Assembly (NCBI GenBank): GCA_030998015.1
Contig: JARWMV010000250.1
Span: forward strand, 186,001-250,000
DNA: 64,000 nucleotides
Direction of reading: 5' to 3'
DNA from: Ceratorhiza oryzae-sativae
Taxonomy: Eukaryota > Basidiomycota > Agaricomycetes > Cantharellales > Ceratobasidiaceae
Position 1 is the first letter of the stretch, and the number at the start of each line of letters is the position of its first letter. A program made the position numbers and the translations under genes. This document shows positions 30,117-39,207 of this stretch, piece by piece. The notes below the pieces were generated by a model, which did not search any database, was not told where the DNA came from, and was given only the letters and a program-made list of their open reading frames with translations.

Positions 30117-30838
30117 GTCTTGGATTGTTTCAACTTCCGCCACTTGTCGCGGTTATTTTTGGTGCGGTTCAGATCCCCATATCGGGTAGTAAACTCTTGC
30201 CAGAATAAATTGGCATCGTGAAGCCAGGGGATTGCCGTTCCAGGGTTGAGGATTTCAAATTCTTCATATGAGTTAACCCATTCAGCTGCTGACCCTTCGA
30301 GATAAGAGGTGATGAAGGCGACCACTTGGTCAGCCGAGTGCCCACTCATGTTTGTATTGATATATCGGGCACATGCAATTCTGAATGAGATGGTGTCTTC
30401 CCGTTTTGTGCCATCAAATTTTTGAGGGGCGGCCATCTTAACCTTTGCAGTTGATCCTCCAGAGGGAACAGGTGCTGCTGATTGTGGTTGGACTGTACCA
30501 GTGGGAGCTAGTACTTGAGCAGCGCCTGAGCCACCCATGGTGATGTTGACTTGCGCTTCAATGCGCGTGATAGTAGTTTGGAGAATGGTTAACATTCCCA
30601 CTAAGTTGTTGACATTGGTGGCTAGTCCGGCCACGTCTGCATCTATTTTCGTCTGATTCGTGGTAAGCTTGGCCTCGAGTGAATCTGTGTAGGTTTTATT
30701 ATTGTGTTCGACATCCCCAATATCATTTTGGAGATTATTGGTTCGCTCTCGCAGTTCGTCCATTGATCGAAGCATATAGATGACCTTATCTTCATCAGAC
30801 ATATTAGCCCAAGCAGGGGCAGGAGGTTGTGACGCCAT
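30117..30838 (-). CDS. gag: Gag N-terminal part of element A
   Basis: Starts MASQPPAPAWANMSDEDKV. A coiled coil follows (about residues 20-95), then a capsid-like region (APQKFDGTKREDTISFR, WQEFTTRYGDLNRTKNN). Cut at the TSD GAACC (30112-30116) by element B; the rest is at 19219-19888. Frame across the joint is consistent when element B and one TSD copy are removed. Confidence 0.88.
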
Positions 30839-30861
30839 TTCAGAGAAGGTTTGATAGAATT

Positions 30862-31796
30862 TTAAAGGCGACGGAGACGGTAAGGAAGTACAGGGAATTG
30901 GGAATTGTTTTGGTAATATAGGATTTCTTTCCCCCGCACAAGTCTATAAATTTCGAAGTTTCTGATCCCCGCAAACCTTAGCCAGGTATCGTCCAAGTCC
31001 CAACTTTTGGTGTCTTGGCAACGGTATGGGCGCTCTACCCTCTTCAATTTAGTTTGATCCCGCAGGAGTGTCTCCTTGGGGAGGATTGGCTTGGGCTGCT
31101 GGAAGGGATGTTTCTTCCTGAATTGGCGAGCCCGTGCCACTTAGAAAGGTGGGGTGAGGAAGGTCTGACGGCGTTGAGAAGACGGGGAAGGCGTACTCGT
31201 GGGGTTCAACTGTTTCTCGGACTATAGCTTCTAGTCTGAGATGGTCTTGGAGGAGGGATAGATAGTCCTCCTGGTGTTCGCGCAAACGCTCAGTTAAGTA
31301 TGCGCAACGGGCCTCGGCTTCGTGAAGTTTTTCACGGGTTTCTTCGTACTTATTCTGGTAATAACGGTACCTGTCTTGGAAGTTTTCGATAGTGTTTAAC
31401 AGGTGACGAAGAAGCTGTTGACCGAGGTTCTCCAGCTTAGAGCTGGTTGCGAGGGATGGTGTAGTAATAGAGGAATTTGTCCTTCTTAGGACAATAGGGG
31501 CAGCGCGCGGGGAAGGTGGCTTCGTTTGGCCGGCGGCAGATTTTGCACTCAGGGGCACCTGGCTCGGTGACGAAGGCTTGTTGGGCGCGTCCGACTCTCT
31601 GGGGGCGGACTTTGATAATTACTACTTGGCTAAAATCGATGTGCCCTGCTTCTTCAAGGATACTTTCGACCGAGTTGAGGGTGAAGCAGTGGATCGATAG
31701 GTGTCCGAACCACCCACACAGACGGCAGCGCTGATCTTCTGTAAAAGGTTGTGCCACTTGAGGGCCGTGCGTTCCGTCAGAGACGTACTCGAGCAA
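30862..31796 (-). CDS. ORF0 of element A: zinc-knuckle and coiled-coil ORFs upstream of gag
   Basis: Three overlapping open frames, each shifting frame to the next: 31796-31437, 31558-31049, 31140-30862. The first has a canonical zinc knuckle CRLCGWFGHLSIHC (CX2CX4HX4C) and a second Cys cluster CKIC..CPYC. The second has a long charged helix (YYQNKYEETREKLHEAEAR) likely to coil. The third is short with no motif. They lie between the PBS and the gag ATG, where most gypsy elements have only a leader. Either one protein of about 310 residues with two frameshifts, or separate overlapping genes, or exons. Not recognised. Confidence 0.5.
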
Positions 31797-32106
31797 GAGC
31801 AGGATAAAAGGAAAAATAGACCCTTTCCCGAGTCTATAGGAATAGGAAGGTGACCTCCGTTGCTCAGCTACTTAAGGGCAATGAGCGACCCCACCTCTTG
31901 TTGACGAAAGAGATTAGAGAACCGAAGCTTGTTACGACGTGTGAGGGACCTGGCTATGCAAGGTTTCACAGAGGCGCGTATAGGGCAACGATATCTCGTG
32001 ACTGTGGATAGGTGGAGTGGGATTGGGGAAGGCAACGAGGGGTTATCTCGAGACGACGCCGACGGCGTTCCAAACGTATCCCAGACGACACTGAGACTTA
32101 CGATTG

Positions 32107-32121
32107 TCAAGAACTTGACCT
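32107..32121 (-). other. Self-priming primer-binding site of element A
   Basis: AGGTCAAGTTCTTGA in minus sense, two bases inside the 5' LTR, perfectly complementary over 15 bases to TCAAGAACTTGACCT in the LTR (32192-32206), about 30 bases after TATATAA. Same arrangement and spacing as in element B. Confidence 0.72.
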
Positions 32122-32123
32122 GA

Positions 32124-32500
32124 TGTCGACGACGACAAGTCAGGCAACAAGAAAAATAGTAAGAAAAGTAAAAGAACTTGTATTCGACGAGAGGTCAAGT
32201 TCTTGAGGAGTCCTCTGCGAACTTGACCCGGTTTATATACATAGTATGAGCCACATCATAACAAACAAGTCTGTACAGTGAGTCACGACAGATAAGAGAT
32301 AGAAGCAGTAGAAGCGACTGCGGAACTGCGGAATTTCACATCAGAGTTGAAATACATCTCGGTTACCAGTCCGGAACATTCCCTGAGTCACATGACACAG
32401 ATATACCATAAAAGGCAAGTATGTTTTGAAGATGATCTCATAAAATGTAATAAATCAAGAAAATATTGTAGAGTGGATGTATGCGTGTCAGTTTGTGACA
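32124..32500 (-). repeat. 5' LTR of element A
   Basis: 377 bp. Six differences from the 3' LTR, every one a transition at a CpG site. Confidence 0.93.
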
Positions 32501-32505
32501 TCCAG

Positions 32506-32729
32506 CCCTTGATGAAGATGTTCTATGATCTTGACATGCAGCAAGCAACAAGAGAATTGGAGCTCAGATTTGAGTTCAGACACCAAAAAAAAAGATTTTG
32601 TCTTTGGCAATTGTCTGAATTCACTCTAGAGAGTGAGAAAAATAGCATTTATTGACAATTTAAGTACTATGGCCACAAAATGATATGGATCAAAAGTTAG
32701 TTGGTGAGGGATGGCTGATGCCTCCTTTA
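32506..32729 (-). repeat. Right terminal inverted repeat of element D, outer segment
   Basis: Reverse complement of 5634 to about 5857, with nearly every CpG of the left arm changed to TpG or CpA. Ends GCCTCCTTTA at 32729. The short middle piece of this arm is 15300-15326. Confidence 0.82.
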
Positions 32730-33106
32730 TATGATGTGAAGCATATTTGCTTCAGCACTTGTGTCCTGGGTCAAGGGCAGAAGCCTTCAGATACACAATG
32801 TGCCACCAAGTCAGGTCTGAACAGTCCCAAAACCTGGTTCACTGTCATCACAGAGTGGTGAAATCAAGCTGCATCTCTTGCTGATATATGATATATTGGC
32901 CATTCATCATCCAACCATATGGAGCACCTCCTGTTGGAGCCAAAGAATGCCACTCAATCACATGCACAATGTCAGGCACCTGGCTGCAAATGATAACACA
33001 CATGTGAACAAGGGTTGTCAATGAGCCCTTTCCAAGACACCACCTGTCATTTGGCTGAAGAATGCCTGGTGGACATCAAAATAAACAAGGGGGCACTAGA
33101 GCTGCT
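32730..33106. other. CpG-poor non-coding stretch
   Basis: No gene seen. Low CpG and many TG/CA steps, like the decayed transposon DNA beside it. Confidence 0.4.
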
Positions 33107-33950
33107 CAATTCTTGGTCTGGGTTTTGGATATGGCAAGATTGCACATGAAGATTTCTCAGCTCACCTGCTTGTTCAGTTGTCAATCAACAGGACAGGCTT
33201 CACCTGTTGCCAGATGCATGCCTGGGCTGAAAACTTGCAAGCTACCCCTGATGAGACTGACATTGCCTCCAAACCCAAGCAGGTTGCCATAAGCCCTGTC
33301 ATCTCTGCAGAATAAATCATAGCACACTCACCTATTCTGTCAACCCAGTGCCACAAAACTTGGAAGTTGAGTTGCTTGCCTAACCATGAATTAGCTTCTC
33401 TAAAGCAATAATCTAGTTATTATTGTAATTGTGGTAGTTCCTAACATTGCTGGCCCAATGCACATATCCCACAAATATAGGGTTATCGAATAGATGTTGA
33501 CCTTGTTAAGGATGTGATGCTGATATTCTGGCATTCTGGCATCAAGGGTAACTCAATTGCATCAGCTTATAAATCAGTGCTTCTGTAATTGAGTTACCCT
33601 TGATGCCAGAATGCCAGAATGCCAGAATATCGGCATCACATCCTTAGACCTTGTTATATGATTGAGCATATAATTGGATAAAATGTGCCTAGGTTCAATT
33701 TTGCCAATTATCATTCTCTATGGCCCACACTATGACATATCCTGCAGCAACAACAGGGCCTATTGCCATGTGCTTGAGTTTAGAGGGAGTGTTGCTCTGG
33801 TTGGGGGTAGCTTGCAAGTTTTTGGCCCAGGCATGCATCTGGCAACAGGTGAAGCCCATCCTGTCAATTGACAACCAAACAAGCAGGTGAACTGAGAAAT
33901 CTTCACATGCAATCTCACCATCTCCAAAACCCAGACCAAAAATTGAGAAG
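33107..33950. repeat. Inverted repeat with about 200-bp arms around a MITE
   Basis: About 33107-33320 matches the reverse complement of about 33735-33950 (for example TCTGGGTTTTGG, TTGCCAGATGCATGCCTGGG and AAAACTTGCAAGCTACCCC in both). The arms are decayed and flank a hAT MITE at 33507-33646. Origin unknown: terminal repeats of an old element or a palindromic duplication. Confidence 0.6.
33507..33646. mobile_element. hAT-type MITE (copy 2)
   Basis: 140 bases with inverted arms starting TAAGGATGTGATGC, including the shared core TTCTGGCATCAAGGGTAACTC. Flanked by the 8-bp TSD GACCTTGT (33499-33506 and 33647-33654). One arm has an extra ATTCTGGC unit. Its end resembles that of hAT element C (TAAGCATGTGATGC). 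Confidence 0.88.
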
Positions 33951-34139
33951 TCCTACTTCTGGCATCTGTGGGGCCATTGTGTGATCTAAGTGGCAAATGA
34001 TACCTGTTGCAATTGATCCAATCAAAATAGGGCTGTGATTGTATTCCTGGATTGTGCACATAATAAATTCTGCCTTGGGACATGCTATTGGCATTTTGAG
34101 CAGCAGTGTTGCAAGTCACATGCAGCTGTGCTCATATAG

Positions 34140-34750
34140 TCATTTGATTTGTATCTTCTAAATTAGCAGCACTGGTGTTACACAAATTTTGCACAGTGGT
34201 TGTTTGGTGTGGAGAACAAGAGTAGGTTGATTTACTGTCCCTTTTTATCACAGATCAATGCCAAATCAATGACTGCCAAGCTTAAACTCTGTCTTGAGCA
34301 GGCATATACTCATATCTGCCAAAGTGATGAGCCAATGATGAAGGCTTCAGGAACTGTGTGCATTGAGAGTCTCACTTGTTCCTTGGAAGTAGTTATTTTA
34401 GCTATCCAGAAGCCTTGTGCAAGGTACCCTTGAAGAGGCTCAAAGACTATGTTTCAACTGTTGTCATCTCAATATTCTTGGTTTGGCATGCACATCTGAA
34501 GCACAACACTTCATTCAAGTATTACAAAATAAGCTCTTTGGTGTTTCAGAATGCTCTGCCCAGTGTATATTACAAATCTCCCACCATGTTTATCCTATCC
34601 TGACAGCTCTGCCCACCTGATACTCCTAAATGAGTGTGAGCAGATGATGGATGAGAATGTCTACTGCTCAAACCTAATATCATGCTGCAATTCCATTTCA
34701 CCCTTTCAACAGGTGATCAACAGCCCTCAGCCTCCTGTGGAGGAGTTGCC
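34140..34750 (+). pseudogene. Decayed coding-like sequence, unknown
   Basis: Fragments such as AKSMTAKLKLCLEQAYTHIC and, in another frame, FIQVLQNKLFGVSECSAQC look like remnants of a helical protein, but frame changes frequently and CpG is depleted. No family recognised. Confidence 0.25.
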
Positions 34751-34751
34751 A

Positions 34752-35954
34752 TTAATTGATCATCCATTCTGCTAGTTTCAGGCCCCTTAGCCTGGGAGGC
34801 AGAATGGCATATGCTAGGGGTACAAATGAGGGGGTTTTCAATATATACTTGTGGTGATGTGGAACATACCAGTCTGGTTTGTAGGCTATCCTACCACTCA
34901 AGTTCCCAAATTTTTCTGACAAGTTGATGTGGGACATGCAGTGTCCTGTACCAGGCCCTCAGATGTTTACTTTGAGAAGCACTGCCTGAAGACTGCATCT
35001 GACAAGCCTGACCAAACAGGCACCTCTAGAGCAATTTTTCCTGCCCCACTGGAGCTCCCCTTTAACATTGCCAATATAACCATCAAGGTCAATGCTCAAT
35101 TCTATCTCTTGCCTGTCTGCCTCTTTGAAACAAGCACATAGCAGAAAATTGTCCTTGAGCTCAAGTTTCATGGTGCACAGACTAGACCAGCTAGCCACTA
35201 ATACTCAAGTAGGAGGTTTAGAGATGAAAGGAATGGGTGAGTTGGAAGAACCTTCAATGTTGCTCCCAGGGCAAGTAAATACAGGCCAAGGATGGGGGGG
35301 AAGGTTGTTCCAGGATCCAAGGAAATAGGGGTCTGTGGTATGCACATCACCAATGCTGTTTACGTTCCACCCACCCAACAGGATTGGAAGCTCAAACAGG
35401 TTATAAACAGGTGAATAGTCTTGCATATAGCCTTCTTCAAACTTGAGAGGTATTTTAAGGCTATCAAACAGCATCTGGGGAAATTTGCTTTCATCATCAA
35501 GGGGATGTTCAATGTGCTTGCTTGGGAGAGCTTTTCTATCCAAGGGATGGGGATTGCTGGCAGTTATTGCCTCCAAATGGGAGCTCAAGGCCAACTGGTT
35601 GGCCATCTGGTGTGGTGACTTGGGGGCATAATCTGGCATATTGGGCTTGTATACAAGTATGTTGCCATGGTTTCCTATGTAGTCTTCCAGGTTGAGCTTG
35701 GTCACTTTGAATGACCCTGGGTCACAAGGGTCTTGAAAAAATGTGGCTAGCATTACACCCACTAAGCTGATGTCTATCAAAGTATCAGAGTAGTCTGCTC
35801 CTCCCCAATGCAACTGGCCATTGACTTCACCAATATATTTGTTAAGGTCAAGCATGGATTCTATTTCTTCCCCTTCTTCTGACCTATAACTAGTGCAAAG
35901 CATGTTAGAGTACTTGAGCCAAAGGCTCATGGAGCTCAAACTAAGTTTGGCCAT
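34752..35954 (-). pseudogene. Decayed double-CVNH paralogue
   Basis: Same architecture as the gene at 4.3-5.4 kb. Domain 1 has LDLNKYIGEVNGQLHWGG and LNLEDYIGNHGNILVYKP. The linker follows, then a TGA between PPT and VLVASW. Domain 2 has IDLDGYIGNVKGELQWGRKN, a second in-frame TGA, then INLSEKFGNLSGRIAYKPDW. The second TGA sits where the 4.3 kb gene has Arg (SPRGRY), as expected from CGA to TGA. A TATA-like TATAAACAG lies upstream near 36035. CpG nearly absent. Confidence 0.72.
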
Positions 35955-36079
35955 GTCAGCACTGGGAACACTGATATGTCAGGTGCTAATGGAAAGGGGG
36001 GGGTCAAGCAAAATGGTTCAAGCAAAGCAGCTGTTTATACAGGCACAGCCCTATCACCATGAGGTCCATTTGCCACCTG

Positions 36080-37073
36080 GCACTTAATTCTTTTGTCTGT
36101 AACCTGCACTTGGGCACTGGTTTTCAGTTGACAGCATCACACATGTAGTTGGCTGATATCCAATCCTAGCTACATTTGCTCATGTGCTTATCTCTTGGAT
36201 CAACTGATTAAGAGATTGAATGTACACTGTGTTACCCAAAAGAAATGGATTGGATCCAGACTCACATTCAAATAACTTGGCCAATCTCTATAGCACAGTG
36301 GTGAGATTGGGGTGTATTTATCACACATATATCCCATTTGACTGTTGGTACCCCATTAGTGTAAAGCACACCCAATGAGCACTACCCAAGTAACTGTGGC
36401 AAGGTGTGCAGCTGGCTCAACTGGGCCATGAGGCATGCATCTTGGAGCAGACAATGGCACATGTGTAAAACAGGGTTGCTATTGAATTAGCAGGGGGGGA
36501 TGGGGGCAGCACGTGGCATTTAGCTGATAAAAGTCAAGTGACAGGCCTGGCAGACATTGAATTAAACTAGGGGATGCTGACATCTGTTGAGACCTTTTTG
36601 CCATCTGAGTGGTGAATGATGCCTGTCCCAATTTGTCTGTTCAACATTGAGTGTCAAGGGGTTCCTCAATTGTGAGAAGGCCTGCAAAGGATTTTTGGCC
36701 TGCGTTACACAGATTGGTCATTCATGGCTCGCTGCCGATGGGGATCATTCATGTTCAGGTTGGGGGTGAATGCTGTTTTCTCCGGATCAGGGTTAAGGTC
36801 GATGCCCCGAGTTTAAGGAAACATTTGAGTGCTGAAAAATTACAATAGATTTAGCTAGCGTTTATTTTAGTCCGTGCCGCACGTCATCAGAGCGTGCCAA
36901 TTCAGACGGGACGCCTTTACAGGGCGAGAGCCGGTTGCCTATTTGATCTAGCAGCAAGCGCCGTGTGGGGTTCTTGTTGTCAGGCTTTGTCATCAGTGCC
37001 ACTGGTCTAGTAGCGGTCAAGGCTCACACGACTTAGTGGCGGTGGCGCACCTCAAAACTCGAGTTGCCTTGCC
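36080..37073. other. Intergenic; boundary of the CpG-poor block
   Basis: CpG-poor up to about 36640, then abruptly CpG-containing, unique-looking DNA up to the F-box gene. No gene seen. Confidence 0.4.
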
Positions 37074-38655
37074 ATGTTCCGTCTGCCTACCGAAACCTGG
37101 CGCTCCCTTTTTAGCTATCTTCGCCCGCGTGACCTCGCGGCAGTCTCGCTCGTGTCGCATGGCTGGCAGTTGCTAGCATTTCCTGTCTTGTACCGACTCG
37201 TACACCTACGGTCCGTCCAGCACCTCGAACAACTGGCAGCCAGCATTCAGCTCGACGACTCACCGTTCGCCCTGCGCAAACACTTGCGGGGCCTGGTGGT
37301 TTGTGGTGGCCAAGAATGGGACCAATCGAATACCCGACACGATAAAGTTCTCGACTATCTCCAGCTGGTCTTGTCCAACGTATCCCATCTCGAGTATTTT
37401 GCTTGGGAGATTCGTTGTCTATTTCCAGTTGTGGCGCTGTTGCAAGCCGAGTGTCTGTCTCTTAAAAGAGTTCACTTTTCATTTGGGGATAGTGACAGTT
37501 GGAAAGGTTCGTCTTCGATTTTGGATATGCGTTAACTACCGGATTGACTATTTTCTAGTTGAATCAAAAGAGTAAGAATCATGCCTAAATGCGAGATGCT
37601 CTGCTCATCCACCCCGCCAGGATTTTCAAGTTCAAGAACTTGTCGGGTATATCTCTACGGGTGAATTATTCATGTGTGTCACTCTGATAATCAGCAGCGA
37701 ACGTGACTAAAATCCTCCTCTAGCCTGGTATAACGAAGAATATGAGGCTGCCTCCATTGCGTCCCTTTTGCGCGCCTGTCCGGGCATTCAATCCATCGAG
37801 CTGGATTTCGATAGCTCGTATGACCCTTGGTTTGAATGGTCAGCAGAAGGGTTGTGCAAACACCTCGACGATGTCGTCTTTCCATACTTGCACACCTTTC
37901 GCGCGTTGGGCGAGCACAATCCAAATTGGCACGGGTTCTTTACCTCCCCTGAAAAGAATTCACTCCGGGCATTTTTTATGCGACATCCTGGTCTCCGCGC
38001 GATTGGTTTTGGATGGCCGGTCTACAACGAGTACCAAGGAGCAATTGAGGCTGCAGACGTAGAGAGTCTTTTTCCATCTCTTGTTTATCTGGAAGCTCCA
38101 GTTTTCTTGTGTGCTGCGATTGTGGCGTCGAAGCTAGCCGATCAGATCGAGTCTATCGCACTGACAGACGAACCGCTTCTCCGTTCCGACGTTTCGAGTT
38201 TTCGGGTTATCGCCATGTCGGCCAGGAGCATGCCTCGGCTCAGGCGACTAGCCATTACACTGCGAAGTCGGGGCGTCGATCATATGGAAGGCCTAGAAGA
38301 TGTCCTTTGCCGAACGCCTCATTTACAGGATTTGAAACTGTTCATTCGGCTCGGAGAACTTGTGAGTGGCACAGGCAAAGCCGCCGTATTATGTTAAAAC
38401 TATGTAATGTAGGACGATTTAGTGTCACTGCTTCCCTTGCTTCCAGATCTCCGCGAACTCGGCATATGTGTAAATGACTTGCACCAAATGAAGTTGAATA
38501 CGGGCGAATCTGGGTGGCCACAATGTGTGTCCGCAATGGCCAAACTATGTCTGAGGCTCCGATCCGTCTACAATATCGACAGTGTAAAACACGAAGGGAG
38601 CTGGAGGATCACACGAGGCTCAAATGAAGAATTCTCGGTCAATTTGAAGAAATAA
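37074..38655 (+). CDS. F-box protein (F-box/LRR type)
   Basis: N-terminal F-box: FRLPTETWRSLFSYLRP then AAVSLVSHGWQLLAFPVLYR. F-box proteins recruit substrates to SCF ubiquitin ligases through Skp1. The rest is leucine-rich-repeat-like (IQSIELDFDSSYDPWF, MPRLRRLAITLRS, HLQDLKLFIRLGEL, LLPDLRELGICVND). Exon 1 ends at about 37506; a short exon near 37630-37670 is uncertain. A long exon starts after CCTCTAG near 37723 and ends at 38361. The last intron is 38362-38412 (GTGAGT..TGTAG) and the final exon is 38413-38655. Substrate unknown. Such F-box/LRR families are large in Agaricomycetes. Confidence 0.78.
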
Positions 38656-38899
38656 TGGGCCCGGCTTTGCGGAATGATTGGTGCGTATGTATGTTGTCTT
38701 GGATCGACAGTTTAGCACTCCGGTTGAATAATAGCTTCATCTAATCTCAGCAACCGTGTTCTAACAGAGGGCATGACTATATCACTTTGTGTTGAATTTA
38801 CAATCATATGCCTGCATGTATGCGCATATTTGGTTTTGTTTCCTGTCCCCCTCCCTGATATCATGCGCGAGTTCGCGGGAACCCCTTCTCTCCTTCCTT

Positions 38900-39040
38900 A
38901 GTTCTCTACCTTCGTAGTTGAGCTAAGTTATCGTATTTTGTTTCTTTTTCATGTATTTTATTGGCACTGTACTTCGAAGTACGATTTGTATCTTAGGTAC
39001 AGTAAATACACAGTTCTCCACCTTCGTAGTTGAGCTAAGT
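38900..39040 (+). repeat. Dispersed non-coding repeat (29-bp pair), copy 1
   Basis: Two 29-bp direct copies at 38900-38928 and 39012-39040, built on TTCGTAGTTGAGCTAAG, 112 bp apart. The same pair, inverted, lies at 57064-57201. A palindrome GTACTTCGAAGTAC lies between them. Confidence 0.65.
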
Positions 39041-39207
39041 ACGACTTTTATCTTAGCCACCAGAAACCTCCCTGCGTGAGACTTTGCATATATCACGTCG
39101 AACCGTGGGTGGAGAGAGAGACGATATACCATACACAAGACCGAACGATCAGGGCGGGTGCGTGGGCGCCGAGTCACCTGACAGTATCCCGCAGTCACGT
39201 GAACCCG

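Larger units (their letters stand above)
15327..32500 (-). mobile_element. Element A: Ty3/gypsy chromovirus (Tf1/sushi-like), interrupted by element B
   Basis: LTRs of 377 bp at 15327-15703 (3') and 32124-32500 (5'), both TGTCGACG..GTGACA, with 98.4% identity (six differences). TSD TCCAG at 15322-15326 and 32501-32505. Without element B it is about 6.9 kb. The order on the minus strand is 5' LTR, self-priming PBS, ORF0, gag, pol (protease, RT, RNase H, integrase, chromodomain), PPT, 3' LTR. The pol frame is intact over more than 1170 codons, so the element is young. It is inserted in the right arm of D, 36 bases beyond the end of hAT element C. Confidence 0.93.
5634..32729 (+). mobile_element. 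Element D: DDE DNA transposon with 315-bp inverted repeats, host of all nested insertions
   Basis: Ends are inverted copies beginning TAAAGGAGGC and ending GCCTCCTTTA. The left arm is 5634-5948. The right arm is broken into 9698-9761, 15300-15326 and 32506-32729, which sum to the same 315 bases. Removing the later insertions leaves about 4.2 kb with one transposase gene. No TSD longer than a possible TA is visible. Later insertions are a solo LTR at 6408-7708, a MITE at 8253-8395, hAT element C at 9762-15291 and gypsy A at 15327-32500 (containing gypsy B). The left arm keeps its CpGs; the interior and right arm have lost most of them. Confidence 0.85.

Noticed and set aside
31868..32206. Small ORFs on both strands in the leader of element A
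   Set aside because: They overlap the PBS and LTR and have no motif.
34752..35954. Idea that this CVNH copy and the 4.3 kb copy are arms of the element D inverted repeat
   Set aside because: Both CVNH genes are on the same strand, whereas D's arms are inverted and end at 5634 and 32729, short of either gene.
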